Origin: a virus
Virus record (IMG/VR): IMGVR_UViG_3300042544_001590
Location: 143,490 to 207,489 of that record
DNA length: 64,000 bases
Direction: 5' to 3' (one strand)
Both the position numbers and the translations under genes were made by a program. Positions 23,463-33,214 of the stretch are shown in pieces. The number at the start of each line of letters is the position of its first letter. Position 1 is the first letter of the stretch. Below the pieces are notes generated by a model. The model was not told the DNA's origin and did no database searches. It was given only the letters and a program-made list of their open reading frames with translations.

Positions 23463-23948
23463 TCAGAACCCAAGCTTTTTACAATAACTTTCACATTCAA
23501 TAGGCACAACTGTTCCAGTTCTTGGAACAGTTGTTGTGGTCGTTGTGGTCGTAGTCGTTGTTGTGGTGGTCGTAGTTATTTGAATGGTGAATGGATTGAG
23601 AGATGTCGGGGGTATTAGATCAATAACTAACGGGGGAATGGTTCGTGTTGTAAAGTTCGGAATGACGGGGGAATTGATTACTGGTGGGTTTGGAGGGGGC
23701 GCACAGCAATCACTTAAAGATGGTGTCGTGGAAGAACCTGATGGTGTTGTTCCAGTGGTGCTTGTGGGGGGTTCTGGCGTGGTGGTGCCTGAGAGAGTAG
23801 TGGTGGTGCTTGTGGGGGGTTCTGTAGTGATGGGGGGTTCTGGCGTGGTGCTGGTAGTACTCGTGGTGCCTGAGAGAGTAGTGCTGGTGCTTGTGGTGGG
23901 TTCTGGCGTGGTGGTGCCTGAGAGAGTAGTGGTGGTGCTTGTGGGCAT
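23463..23948 (-). CDS. Thr/Pro/Ser-rich mucin-like protein
   Basis: 161 residues. The first 70 are repeats built from 'TSTTTTLSGTTTPEP'. A short middle segment (DCCAPPPNPPVINSPVIPNF) follows, then a run of 16 or more Thr and a Cys-containing end (PIECESYCKKLGF). It is low complexity, probably extended and surface exposed, with four Cys that could form disulfides. It lies between fibre genes and a glycosyltransferase gene. O-glycosylation of the Thr tracts is a reasonable guess but is not shown by sequence. The minus-strand frame is preferred because it fits the operon. Confidence 0.6.
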   Translation of the reverse strand: MPTSTTTTLSGTTTPEPTTSTSTTLSGTTSTTSTTPEPPITTEPPTSTTTTLSGTTTPEPPTSTTGTTPSGSSTTPSLSDCCAPPPNPPVINSPVIPNFTTRTIPPLVIDLIPPTSLNPFTIQITTTTTTTTTTTTTTTTVPRTGTVVPIECESYCKKLGF

Positions 23949-23971
23949 TACAGTGTCAAAGTATATTTACA

Positions 23972-24439
23972 TTATACGATCATATAATTTACATCGGAAA
24001 CGATGTAAAAAGTGTTGGAATCGTTGGAAGCCGATAGTGTTGACCACTCAACCGAAGTGACCCGAACCAGATTATCAATCTGAACACCCCCCAGAGCTTG
24101 GTTTGTATCACTAATCACACCAGAACCTCCAATTTTTTCCCAATCGGATAATAGAGAACCATCATTTACAGATAGGCGATATAATACATTCGCATCACTA
24201 TTATATGCTAGATCGCCAATTTCAGCAGGGGCAAAGATAGTAACATCTGGATTCGATCCTTTAAACACATTACCTGTCAACACTCCCCCATTATCAGCAC
24301 CATTCCCGATGAAAAGACGTTCGGTATCGGTGGTGAATGCGAATTCCCCGGAATTTAAAAGGACATTTAAACGTTCTGCGTTAGTTCCTTGACGGGCAAG
24401 CAACTTTAAAAGGGTGTCGTTGGTGATTGATATTGACAT
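23972..24439 (-). CDS. Short tail-fibre-like protein
   Basis: 155 residues. The N-terminal motif LLARQGTNAERLNVLLNSGE, then FAFTTDTERLFIGNGADNGG, is shared with the next gene upstream and is seen in phage fibre and adhesin proteins. The centre has EIGDLAYNSDANVLYRLSVN and DWEKIGGSG, a small beta unit that also recurs in the 24441 gene. It is directly adjacent to that gene, from which it may have arisen by duplication. Confidence 0.65.
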   Translation of the reverse strand: MSISITNDTLLKLLARQGTNAERLNVLLNSGEFAFTTDTERLFIGNGADNGGVLTGNVFKGSNPDVTIFAPAEIGDLAYNSDANVLYRLSVNDGSLLSDWEKIGGSGVISDTNQALGGVQIDNLVRVTSVEWSTLSASNDSNTFYIVSDVNYMIV

Positions 24440-24440
24440 A

Positions 24441-25499
24441 TTAGTATGTGAAGATTGGGATTGCGAATCTATTTACCGTTTTTCCGGTTTCGGATGTATT
24501 CCCCGCAAATGTGATGAATCCAGCGGAAGATAAGGTGATTGATATGGAAGAAAGACCATTGGAAGACAGTGCTGTGAAACTTGTCAATTGTATTCCGGGA
24601 ACCACACCATCCGTGAGTTGTGATGGACTACCATTGAATAGTGTGGATAGGGAATTATTGGTGGAATTTCCAGTCAGAGTATCATAAATTGTCAGCGCGT
24701 CCTTGGAAATGGCTTCCCAATTTGATAATGCCGTGGATGGCAATGATTGTAATTGGTAGATTACTTTATCAACCGATGCAGTGTTCCCTACTTTGGCGGG
24801 AAGTCCACTGAGGGCATTATAGGCAGACACGGGGAGGTGTGATTGGGTGTTTAGACCATAAGCTGAAATTCTGGCGTAATTTGCCGAAAGTATTCCAGAC
24901 TGGAATGTGAAATCGGTGGGGGAAACGGTCAGAGATATCGGTCTTCCATTACCACCACTCAATCCATTGCTAAATGAAGACGATAAAAGTTCTCTTGTAG
25001 TGATTCCACCAGTCTTGATTGAAAGTTGGTTGGATGATATTTCAAAAAAGTTTGTTCTATAATTTAGTTGGATTTTTCCATCAATGATATTGACACCATT
25101 TGTAACGGTGTTTGGGTTAATTTTGGAAGCGGATAATCCACTAACAGCCATATTAACGGTGGAAGACGAATCATATATAAATTCGGAAGAGAATTTGGTT
25201 CTCATGTCCCCCCAATTTGTTATGACACTATAAGGGGATGCTGTAAGCTGATACCAGATGGAATTAACGGAAACTAAGTCTCCAACTTCAGCCAAAGTGG
25301 TGCTAAGGCTATAATAATTATTCAGAGGGGGGTGAATTTTGCTGGAAACTGGATTACCCCCACTCAACACTCCATTACCAACGAATAGACGTTTGGAATC
25401 TGTTGCGTGAACAAGTTCTCCTTGGTCGAAACGGGTTGAATTGATCTCAGCGTTTGTTCCTCTACGAACTTTGATTTTTGAAATGTAAATGTCTGCCAT
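24441..25499 (-). CDS. Tail-fibre-like protein
   Basis: 352 residues. KIKVRRGTNAEINSTRFDQG and LVHATDSKRLFVGNG at the N-terminus form the same domain as in the downstream gene. The remainder is Ser/Thr/Asn-rich and beta-rich with recurrent 'GLSxxxI' segments (AVSGLSASKI, SNGLSSISI), as in fibrous receptor-binding proteins, and two copies of a 'VGDLV...WYQLTA..VITNW' unit. It is probably part of the adsorption apparatus. The start is supported by a TAAAATA box 5 nt upstream. Confidence 0.65.
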   Translation of the reverse strand: MADIYISKIKVRRGTNAEINSTRFDQGELVHATDSKRLFVGNGVLSGGNPVSSKIHPPLNNYYSLSTTLAEVGDLVSVNSIWYQLTASPYSVITNWGDMRTKFSSEFIYDSSSTVNMAVSGLSASKINPNTVTNGVNIIDGKIQLNYRTNFFEISSNQLSIKTGGITTRELLSSSFSNGLSGGNGRPISLTVSPTDFTFQSGILSANYARISAYGLNTQSHLPVSAYNALSGLPAKVGNTASVDKVIYQLQSLPSTALSNWEAISKDALTIYDTLTGNSTNNSLSTLFNGSPSQLTDGVVPGIQLTSFTALSSNGLSSISITLSSAGFITFAGNTSETGKTVNRFAIPIFTY

Positions 25500-25504
25500 G
25501 GTTC

Positions 25505-25511
25505 TATTTTA
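25505..25511 (-). promoter_or_regulatory. Variant late promoter box
   Basis: On the minus strand TAAAATA, then 5 nt (GAACC), then the ATG at 25499. One base differs from the usual box. Confidence 0.45.
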
Positions 25512-26141
25512 TTATGTTAAGCGTTTCCATATATAAACACCAAAAGACGGTGGGGTGATGTTATGTGCTAATGATCCACCCGTTTCTTCTATAATATTAC
25601 TGTAAGAACCATATTCCAAAATGCTGTCCATACCAGAAAAACCGTTTCCGTCTCTGAGTGTGTCGGTGTTTTCTCCCCCGGTGCCGTTCCTTACTCTGTG
25701 GCTATGTGCTGGAATTTCATTTGTTGTTAATGTGTGTTGATATTCTCCAGCATTTGATCCGGGAGATATCGTTTTATTTACCCCGTTGGTATCCGTTCCA
25801 GTGCCAACTCCCGCCAAGAATACACCATCAGAAATTTTAACCCAAGTGGTTCCCACAAATCGAGTTTGGGGATTGACATCTAAAGTATCAAGATAAACTG
25901 CCCCGACCGGATAAAGATAATCGATAATACTGGGATAACCAGTCAATGTGAGACAATCCGCTGATAAACACCCACTAACAGATGCACCGTTTCCAGCAGA
26001 ACCCAACCTTAAAGAAGATTTGTTACCCAATCCATCATAAACAGGGGGTAAATTTGCTTCAGATAGTGGAACATTTGCAGTGTGTAGAACACCTTTGTAA
26101 CTATCAGCGACGAATAAATTGGTTAAATCTGGTAAAGCCAT
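25512..26141 (-). CDS. Tail-collar-domain protein (short tail fibre-like)
   Basis: 209 residues. YPVGAVYLDTLDVNPQTRFV, then GTTWVKISDGVFLAGVGTG, and EYQHTLTTNEIPAHSHRVR are the classical phage tail-collar pattern found in T4 gp12 and related fibres. The His-x-His near 'PAHSH' is typical of the metal-binding needle. The C-terminus (NITPPSFGVYIWKR) completes the domain. It probably attaches to the baseplate and binds the host surface. Confidence 0.85.
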   Translation of the reverse strand: MALPDLTNLFVADSYKGVLHTANVPLSEANLPPVYDGLGNKSSLRLGSAGNGASVSGCLSADCLTLTGYPSIIDYLYPVGAVYLDTLDVNPQTRFVGTTWVKISDGVFLAGVGTGTDTNGVNKTISPGSNAGEYQHTLTTNEIPAHSHRVRNGTGGENTDTLRDGNGFSGMDSILEYGSYSNIIEETGGSLAHNITPPSFGVYIWKRLT

Positions 26142-26146
26142 ATTGT

Positions 26147-26153
26147 TATTTAT
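26147..26153 (-). promoter_or_regulatory. Late promoter box
   Basis: ATAAATA on the minus strand, 5 nt before the ATG at 26141. Confidence 0.65.
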
Positions 26154-27928
26154 TCGGTGGATGTTAAGTTGGCAACTAATTGTTTTTGCAAGTTTGTCAA
26201 TAATGTTAAAATTCTTTGTAACATTAAAACGTTGATTGTTTCATTACCATTCATATAAAGATTGTTAGTGTCATATGTGATTTCCTGAATTTTGTTCAAA
26301 AACACATCATTTTTACCAATTGAATAGGAATTGGTGGCTTTGGTGTAAAGGGTTAATACATCTTTTAAAATATATGAGATGGTTTTATTTAAAAACAGAC
26401 CAAAAGATGTGTCTGAACAACGGATACCGTCATATGTTTTCACCAAATCCAATGAAACGGATGCAAGATATGAATTTAATATATTTTGACGAATTGGATA
26501 GATTCTACCGGAATTTAGAAGAAACAAATAATTTTTATCTGATTTAGTAATACTATCAAACATATAATTAGTGAAAAAATTGGAATCCGTTGTTTCGGTG
26601 TTCCATTTTAATACTCCATCACCGAATTTTTGTAAATAATTCTTGAATGTCTCTTTCTTCACATATTTTAGATTGTTTTCTCTCATTTGTCCCACTGGAT
26701 ATGTGGGGTTAGATATCATACGAGTGTGAGATTGCATAGTGCTATTCAAATAAAACACGTTTGAATCATAGGTTGAAAACGAAATTCTATAATTATCACT
26801 ATCATTAAACTCGAAAATTTCCTGATCCAATAAACTGTTCTCTATATCAAGAGGGTCAAAAAATGTCACATGGAATTTTTCAGATTTTTTATGCAGGATG
26901 AGAACACAATCATCAATAACCCTAATATTAACGTCCAATAGTTGATTAATACCAAGGGATTCTAAATTAAAGTCAACAATTTTATCAGTTGAATACTTAT
27001 TTCTAAGAGTGAGGTTATCCCCTTCAATGGATGTTCTGTAATTATTGCCAAACCGTATGAATTCCGTGGAATATTCTGTGAGGTTATAAAATTTACGATT
27101 CCATTTACCAATTAAATTTTTATATGCTTTTTGAGTTCCCCAAGTGAGAATTTCAGAATCAACATCCCCCAATTTAATACTGTCAATCAATACCAGAGTA
27201 TCACATGTGATATAATTGATTGAATCATACACCAACAATTCCCCAAGAATGATGATTGTTATTTTATTTTCAAATTCATCATAATCAATCCCATATATCT
27301 CTTGCCCAAATTCCAATTCTTGAATGGAATATTCAATATACCCCTCATCTGTAAATGATCCTTTAAGTGTATATAATTCAAATCCGGTGGAACAGAGGTA
27401 TTTGAAAGTTTGATCCGAGCTAACGAATAATGCACCATATTTAATTTTTTCCAGAAATGCCCATTCCGGGGAATATCGAAATGGATCAATGTGGGAGATG
27501 TTTTTCTTCCCAAGCATGAGATCGTCATTTCTCATGTCAACGATGGTGGATGACAACCCGTAATAATGGGAGTCGTTTTCCGTGAAATTGATGATTTGAG
27601 GATTATTAACAATCAGAGATTTGAAAACAATTAGATTATTCTGGTTGATGATGGATAATAATCTTTCCATCTCAACCTTGTTGAGAACATCAAAAACATT
27701 GGCTGTTATATCGGATGTTTCCGTGATTGAATCAAATTGATTGTCAAATTCCATTTTATTGAGATAGAAATCTGAAATGAAAGTGTTCTTCGGAGTAAGT
27801 TGCTCAGAAGTCTCGCTTTTTTTGCGTTCCGTATATGCAACCCCTTCTTCAACGTGGAAGAATCCAGAGTAATCGGCACCATTTAAGGTAAATGCTTCAC
27901 CGGATGTAAATTTGAAATAGGAAATCAT
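26150..27928 (-). CDS. Large tail/baseplate structural protein of unknown class
   Basis: 592 residues, beta-rich and rich in Asn, Tyr, Ile and Ser, without enzyme motifs. Repeating units such as YGIDYDEFENKITIIILGEL and VIDDCVLILHKKSEKFHVTF give a propeller-like look (strand pairs with a charged turn). It lies between the collar protein and a LamG-containing protein in the minus-strand late block. A weak ATAAATA lies 13 nt before the ATG. Structural role inferred from neighbours. Confidence 0.6.
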   Translation of the reverse strand: MISYFKFTSGEAFTLNGADYSGFFHVEEGVAYTERKKSETSEQLTPKNTFISDFYLNKMEFDNQFDSITETSDITANVFDVLNKVEMERLLSIINQNNLIVFKSLIVNNPQIINFTENDSHYYGLSSTIVDMRNDDLMLGKKNISHIDPFRYSPEWAFLEKIKYGALFVSSDQTFKYLCSTGFELYTLKGSFTDEGYIEYSIQELEFGQEIYGIDYDEFENKITIIILGELLVYDSINYITCDTLVLIDSIKLGDVDSEILTWGTQKAYKNLIGKWNRKFYNLTEYSTEFIRFGNNYRTSIEGDNLTLRNKYSTDKIVDFNLESLGINQLLDVNIRVIDDCVLILHKKSEKFHVTFFDPLDIENSLLDQEIFEFNDSDNYRISFSTYDSNVFYLNSTMQSHTRMISNPTYPVGQMRENNLKYVKKETFKNYLQKFGDGVLKWNTETTDSNFFTNYMFDSITKSDKNYLFLLNSGRIYPIRQNILNSYLASVSLDLVKTYDGIRCSDTSFGLFLNKTISYILKDVLTLYTKATNSYSIGKNDVFLNKIQEITYDTNNLYMNGNETINVLMLQRILTLLTNLQKQLVANLTSTE

Positions 27929-30150
27929 GGAATTGTTAAATTATTTATCTCTGTTGTAATCGGAGAACGATCAACAATCTCTGAAGATATACGATTATGA
28001 AGTCCAACCATATCAGAATCTTCCAATTCAACATTTTTGATGAATATATTAACAAAATTCGATTTATAAGCTTGATTGCTGCACACGCTTTGAAGGTATT
28101 CAACCGTGTCGGTGCTGTTCCTCATACCGCAAGGTAAAGTAATTGTAATTGGGTCTATTTTAGATTCCCCATCAAGCATTGGAGTGATAAATGCGAGATT
28201 TTCTGATGTATATTCTGTGGTTACACCAACTTTCAACAAGGTATTTTGGTTAAAAATGTCCTCATCATTCACCACAAAATCTCCAAACACCAATCTTTTC
28301 CCATAAAATTGGTAAATATCAAAAGTGTAATACCCCACAATTTGATTATTGAGAAAGAAATATAATTGTCCGGTCACAGTATCAATTGAAACACAAACAA
28401 AATTGCGCTGGGATGGTTTATACACAACCGTTTCCGTGAAAGTGGTGGTTTCAACGAATCCGGGATTATAAAGGTTCATTTCAAATATCAGATTATCACC
28501 TCTTTTTTCAATGGTGAGTCCTCCATTGGTATTATTTCGTTTGCTTTTGAATTTCCAATTTTGTCTATTACCATCAAAATAAAATTTTACGGTGAATTTA
28601 CCAGCATCATTCAATTGTTTGAAATAATTAATATTATTTCCGGTTGTTATTAGGGATTGACAGGGTGTTATCACCACCGGATCGGTTATAGATTCTTCCG
28701 CTTTAATTCTTTCATATGTATATTTTCCATTTGGAATGAATACCATATCGCTTTTTTTATCAAACACTGTGAAAGATGAGAGACTGTCTTGTATCGAGGT
28801 GTTTGCCGCCACCAATTCCTCCACCACATCATCATATGTAGGATTGAATGAATTATCTCCCATCAGTGCTAAGGATTTTTCAATCAAATCGGGGTAATAG
28901 TAACGATCCACCCAAACTTTTTCACTACCAAGGGGGGAACCGGACAACCAAGTGCATAGATATGTTTGCCCATCATCATAGCTCACTGAAACATCGGAGC
29001 GATATACCTTATCTGCATATTCGGGCGTTGGATATCCAAATGCCCCCGATTCCACGAATTTTGTATCATTGATATTGATCCTGCTGAATGGGGACATGTT
29101 ATCCGGCGCAGTAAAACGATTCAGTCCGGGAAGAATTTCATATGATTTGTTGTAAAGAACATAATTTAGAGCTAAAGTCTCATCTTTTTCAGTGTCAATA
29201 TCATTGAAAATGGATGTATAATTTCGCATACCATCAACGAAAAATTTCAGGTCTTGAGAAGATAGTAATGTGTTGCCCGATGTGAACGTATTGTCTTGGG
29301 TGAGTTGATTCTTTAGAACAATGATATCAGTTGAATCGTTTTCACGGTGTAACAGATAGTTATTCTCCAAATCCTTTAGTATTCCGTTTTCCGATATGGT
29401 ATTATCGTCCTCATATTCGACATAAGAAGTATTTGGATTGATATTGAAATCGGAATATATGTCTTTGCTCAGATAAATGGGATTGGCATACACACTCGCT
29501 TTATTTGCGGATGTAGATGGGGATAGTGTGAGGAGGTTTCCGGTTTTTCTGACAAAATGAGTAATCCCTGATAAGGTTTGAAATAGAAATATTGCCTTAT
29601 TTGGGCGAGAATATATGTATTTGAAATTAGATGCAGTTAATCCCAGATTTTGAGTGTAAAAATTTAATTCATCATTAGCATTTCTAGTCAAATAATACTT
29701 TTTGTAATCGTAATATTGGTAAATATCGCAGACATTATCAGATTTTAGTGTGATGACGAAATTGGTTGACAAAGTATCACCGTTGGTTGTGAAATTATAA
29801 TTGCCATAGTATTCACTCTCATTGTAAATACCCAATAATCCCAATTGTCTATTATCAGCATTTTGAAACGCCAAAAAATTACCCCCAAAGTTCAGATTGG
29901 TCAACAACGAATCGGATTTCAGAATTTGATCTTCCTTTTCGAGAATGTTCGATACTTTGGTGTTTCTAGTCAGTAAGAAATTGGTATAATTCTTATTTTT
30001 GACATCAACGATACCCGAAAGAGCGTTGTAAAACGTCAGAGTATAATCTCCTTGATAATATCTTGAAAAATTCTGAAACCTTACATCCTCCAAATTTGAG
30101 GAAAGGGGAACAGATTCACAGGATGATAATTTATCAAACAAAATAGCCAC
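27925..30150 (-). CDS. Structural protein with LamG/concanavalin-like domain, GTG start
   Basis: 741 residues if translation starts at GTG 30150. An ATG at 30192 is also open, but the late box TTAAATA lies exactly 5 nt before the GTG and downstream of that ATG. The N-terminal part is beta-rich. A segment near 555-690 looks like a LamG/ConA-type sandwich (DAGKFTVKFYFDGNRQNWKF, LIFEMNLYNPGFVETTTF, VSIDTVTGQLYFFLNNQIVG). Such domains usually bind carbohydrate or serve as structural spacers in baseplate-associated proteins. Overlaps the next gene by 4 nt. Confidence 0.6.
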   Translation of the reverse strand: MAILFDKLSSCESVPLSSNLEDVRFQNFSRYYQGDYTLTFYNALSGIVDVKNKNYTNFLLTRNTKVSNILEKEDQILKSDSLLTNLNFGGNFLAFQNADNRQLGLLGIYNESEYYGNYNFTTNGDTLSTNFVITLKSDNVCDIYQYYDYKKYYLTRNANDELNFYTQNLGLTASNFKYIYSRPNKAIFLFQTLSGITHFVRKTGNLLTLSPSTSANKASVYANPIYLSKDIYSDFNINPNTSYVEYEDDNTISENGILKDLENNYLLHRENDSTDIIVLKNQLTQDNTFTSGNTLLSSQDLKFFVDGMRNYTSIFNDIDTEKDETLALNYVLYNKSYEILPGLNRFTAPDNMSPFSRININDTKFVESGAFGYPTPEYADKVYRSDVSVSYDDGQTYLCTWLSGSPLGSEKVWVDRYYYPDLIEKSLALMGDNSFNPTYDDVVEELVAANTSIQDSLSSFTVFDKKSDMVFIPNGKYTYERIKAEESITDPVVITPCQSLITTGNNINYFKQLNDAGKFTVKFYFDGNRQNWKFKSKRNNTNGGLTIEKRGDNLIFEMNLYNPGFVETTTFTETVVYKPSQRNFVCVSIDTVTGQLYFFLNNQIVGYYTFDIYQFYGKRLVFGDFVVNDEDIFNQNTLLKVGVTTEYTSENLAFITPMLDGESKIDPITITLPCGMRNSTDTVEYLQSVCSNQAYKSNFVNIFIKNVELEDSDMVGLHNRISSEIVDRSPITTEINNLTIP

Positions 30151-30154
30151 AAGA

Positions 30155-30640
30155 TTATTTAATGAGTAATTCCAATAGATAACCACCTTCATCAGTCACC
30201 AACTGATGAATCTTTGAACCGCTCTGTAAATAATCTGTATTTACAAGCTTAACATCTCTCACTGATGTCGCATAATCATAGTTGGTGATGGATAAAGGTA
30301 ATGTAAAAGTTGATATATCAGTATTGGTATAATATAAGGAAACCGTCGCTGTCAGTGTTTGGCTTGTGGAGATGGCAGATGGGAAGTATTCGTGTGTGTA
30401 GGTGGTCATCAGAAGAGATGAAAACACGTTGGATGCAATGTTTTGATTCTGTAGTATATCATTTTCAAAGAAATCTTCCACATTATCTCCCCAATCAATG
30501 GTTAGGTGTGTGGGAAAAATTCGTTCAGTGGCTCCCGATAACGATAATGTCAACAAGGTATGATCAACCACACCTATTGTTGAATAGGTGGTGGTTTGAT
30601 TGGTGTTTGTTGAAGACAAGGATAGGAATTTGGTGTTCAT
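30155..30640 (-). CDS. PKD-like domain structural protein
   Basis: 161 residues. FPTHLTIDWGDNVEDFFEND and TYTHEYFPSAISTSQTLTAT reproduce the 'W-GDG ... H-x-Y' layout of PKD/Ig-like domains, here spanning about 40-120. PKD domains in phage virions are usually extracellular contact modules. It overlaps the upstream gene by 4 nt (ATGA). Its stop codon is inside the late promoter of the next gene. Confidence 0.6.
   Translation of the reverse strand: MNTKFLSLSSTNTNQTTTYSTIGVVDHTLLTLSLSGATERIFPTHLTIDWGDNVEDFFENDILQNQNIASNVFSSLLMTTYTHEYFPSAISTSQTLTATVSLYYTNTDISTFTLPLSITNYDYATSVRDVKLVNTDYLQSGSKIHQLVTDEGGYLLELLIK
30156..30162 (-). promoter_or_regulatory. Late promoter box
   Basis: TTAAATA on the minus strand, then ATCTT, then GTG at 30150. 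The usual 5-nt spacing points to GTG as the real start. Confidence 0.6.
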
Positions 30641-33201
30641 CGTTGTTTGATTTGCTTATGGTTAATCATGGAGAACGGATTCAATTTGAAATCGAATTCC
30701 TGAATGATGAATTGATTGTCCACGGTTTTCATGAGGAATGATATATTATATTGATCGGAGCGATTATCATAGGTGAACATGGGTTCTTCCGCCTTGATGT
30801 ATGCTTCCGATCCTCCCGACACAGCATAGAAGTTGGTCAAACCTCCCACTAAATGAATTTTTCTAATATGTTTGGTAGTATCAATTTCATAAATTGTTGG
30901 ATATATTTTGAAATCGTTACCCACCACTGGATAAGTCTCAACATCCAATCTTGCGTAATACACCTTATCTTTTTTCTTATATCTCTTGGATATCTTTTGG
31001 TAAGGATTATCGTTGAACGATGTGACATATGTAGATTCTTTGGGATTTACAAATTCCCCGTTCTCGAAAAGGATTTTTTGGACGATTAGATTGTTATCGG
31101 TTTGGATAAACATGGTGTCACCCACCACTTCAAACGATAAAACACCTGACAATTCATTGTAAACGGAACTCAACAAGGTTGTTGAGAGATAACCGAATGT
31201 TGTTTGGAGTGGTTTCACTTCTTTGGTGTATGCATTTCTAACATACATGGTGCCAGTAGATGACAATCTTGTGAAATAATTCTCAGTGGGGGAAGATGAA
31301 AGATTGTAAACGCTGGTTTGCAGCACTGTAGGATCGTAGTAGATGGATGGAAGCTGGAATTGTATATCACATAGCGAATTTGTTACTTTACCACCATCAA
31401 TCATGAAAGTCGTTGTTTCATCGGGAACAATTTCTTGGGTAGCGTTTGCAGTCAGGGTTGGATACGAAGGATCAACCAAGGCTCTTTGCAGGGGGGACGA
31501 GTCATGAACACCCCCTTCGATCAAACGGGAGTAATAGTAAGTGCCACTGAGAGGATAGCCACTCAAATCAGATGAAATGGTATCGGTCGCGGGAACTCCA
31601 TTGCGGAAAACATTATAACCTTCCAGAATTTGACAACTTGGATAAAAATCGGGAGGATATACGAACTCATCAGTGAATTTACCACCAAAGAGGATATAAT
31701 GACGGGAGAAATCCGTGGTGAAACCTCCAGTGTATGAGGATAACCCCGATCTTGTGGTGTATGGGAAGGTGGAATCATCAACTGTTGAATAATCGAAGGC
31801 ATATCCTTCCCCATATTTGAAATCGTAAAATGTGTGACCATCCAGAATGATATATTGTTTTTCCGTTTCGGGAATTACCTTGATGGTTTGCTTGAAGCTT
31901 CCATCATTTTTAAACAAACCATAGAGATTGTTATAGATATCCTCCTTGGCATCCTGAATGTAACCCGATTCAAACACCTTATCCAGATATTTGGAAGGTG
32001 TCGTCTCCGTTTGGGATATATAACCGTAATATTGGGAATCGCTTTTATTACTAATCGGTTGATTTTTGGCTTTTCCCGAAGAATCATTGCGTTTCAGGAA
32101 CAAATCGTTGTTCACAAACGTGAGAACACCATCATTATTACCTCTGATATCAGGATCAGGAAAATAATAGATGGTATTTGGTTCCAAATTATTAAAATTG
32201 AAGGAATATGAAGGTCTTTCCCCATCAATTAAAATAATGGATAGCTTGTGGGGGCGAAAGAACCCCATTTCCATGGGTGTTTTGAACTCTTTTCTCTGCG
32301 TGGAGGCTGTTGTGGGGTATTTGGTATTGAAAAAAGAAGCTGCCGGATTATCAGCGTCCAACATCTTACCAGAAATAAAATCATATACAGTGGAACCCGT
32401 GGAAAGATAATAATAATTGGAGGAAATATATTTTTCCGTCAATTTTCTTTTATTATCCAATAAGGAATCCCCTTCTTTCAGTTCTATCAGGGGAGCGGAT
32501 ACACCCGCGAAGATTTCAGGAATGAGTTCCGCATTGGTTTTGAGGAAAATATCCAACCCATAATCCAAATCCTTGTTGTCATATATCTGATCATTGGGAG
32601 TCTGATTGAAGTATTCAGGATATGTTTCATACAATTCTTCAATTTCAACTTCCAAATTGTTTTTCAGATTGGAAAAGTCATAATTGATCTTTCTGTTATC
32701 AATATTTTCCAGATAATTTATGGTGATATCCTTGATATCCTTGGTCAATCCAAAATTTGTTCCTGAAATTCGCTTCTTGGTGATCTGAAATTTGGCTTCT
32801 TCCCGTTTTTTATTGTAATATTCCGAAATTTCAATCAATTTACGGGAATAAAACGGAATGGCAATATCAAGGTCAAGCGGATCATTGAAATCTAGCTTGG
32901 AAAGGAATTTCTGTTCCTCCAAAGTGGTGTATTCCAGATTGACATCCTGAATGAATTCCCGATAACGCTCAATGATTACGGAATTAGCATCAACAGTCTT
33001 GGTATTCTTTACAAAATTCCATACCTTGAGATATGCTGTGTAATAATCCTGATTCTTGGAAGGATTGAACGACGCATCCATCGTTTTGATGAATTGTAGG
33101 AAAGAAAGGGGAGTATTCGCATCCAGAGCATCACGAACCATCACATTTGGATTGGTGATGGACTTGGGAATGTTCGGATAACCTAATGATGTTAGAGTCA
33201 T
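30637..33201 (-). CDS. Large baseplate structural protein (gp7 position)
   Basis: 854 residues. The N-terminal 200 are helical with IPFYSRKLIEISEYYNKKRE and FQITKKRISGTNFGLTKDIK, a segment I associate with large baseplate proteins of T4-like phages. The remainder is beta-rich with Tyr/Gly/Ser repeats (TTRSGLSSYTGGFTTDFSRH). Size and position next to gp6 suggest the counterpart of T4 gp7, but direct similarity is not visible. Late box 6 nt upstream. Confidence 0.6.
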   Translation of the reverse strand: MTLTSLGYPNIPKSITNPNVMVRDALDANTPLSFLQFIKTMDASFNPSKNQDYYTAYLKVWNFVKNTKTVDANSVIIERYREFIQDVNLEYTTLEEQKFLSKLDFNDPLDLDIAIPFYSRKLIEISEYYNKKREEAKFQITKKRISGTNFGLTKDIKDITINYLENIDNRKINYDFSNLKNNLEVEIEELYETYPEYFNQTPNDQIYDNKDLDYGLDIFLKTNAELIPEIFAGVSAPLIELKEGDSLLDNKRKLTEKYISSNYYYLSTGSTVYDFISGKMLDADNPAASFFNTKYPTTASTQRKEFKTPMEMGFFRPHKLSIILIDGERPSYSFNFNNLEPNTIYYFPDPDIRGNNDGVLTFVNNDLFLKRNDSSGKAKNQPISNKSDSQYYGYISQTETTPSKYLDKVFESGYIQDAKEDIYNNLYGLFKNDGSFKQTIKVIPETEKQYIILDGHTFYDFKYGEGYAFDYSTVDDSTFPYTTRSGLSSYTGGFTTDFSRHYILFGGKFTDEFVYPPDFYPSCQILEGYNVFRNGVPATDTISSDLSGYPLSGTYYYSRLIEGGVHDSSPLQRALVDPSYPTLTANATQEIVPDETTTFMIDGGKVTNSLCDIQFQLPSIYYDPTVLQTSVYNLSSSPTENYFTRLSSTGTMYVRNAYTKEVKPLQTTFGYLSTTLLSSVYNELSGVLSFEVVGDTMFIQTDNNLIVQKILFENGEFVNPKESTYVTSFNDNPYQKISKRYKKKDKVYYARLDVETYPVVGNDFKIYPTIYEIDTTKHIRKIHLVGGLTNFYAVSGGSEAYIKAEEPMFTYDNRSDQYNISFLMKTVDNQFIIQEFDFKLNPFSMINHKQIKQR

Positions 33202-33207
33202 TTATCT

Positions 33208-33214
33208 TATTTAA
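33208..33214 (-). promoter_or_regulatory. Late promoter box
   Basis: TTAAATA on the minus strand, 6 nt before the ATG at 33201, overlapping the last codons of the upstream gene. Confidence 0.6.

Noticed and set aside
23520-23580. Repetitive GTT/GTC tract considered as a CRISPR-like or non-coding repeat
   Set aside because: It has a three-base period, no spacers, and encodes the Thr run of the mucin-like protein.
23584-24060. Plus-strand frame rich in Val/Gly opposite the Thr-rich protein
   Set aside because: It is the complement of ACC/ACT repeats. The minus strand carries the surrounding operon and a coherent Ser/Thr/Pro protein with paired Cys.
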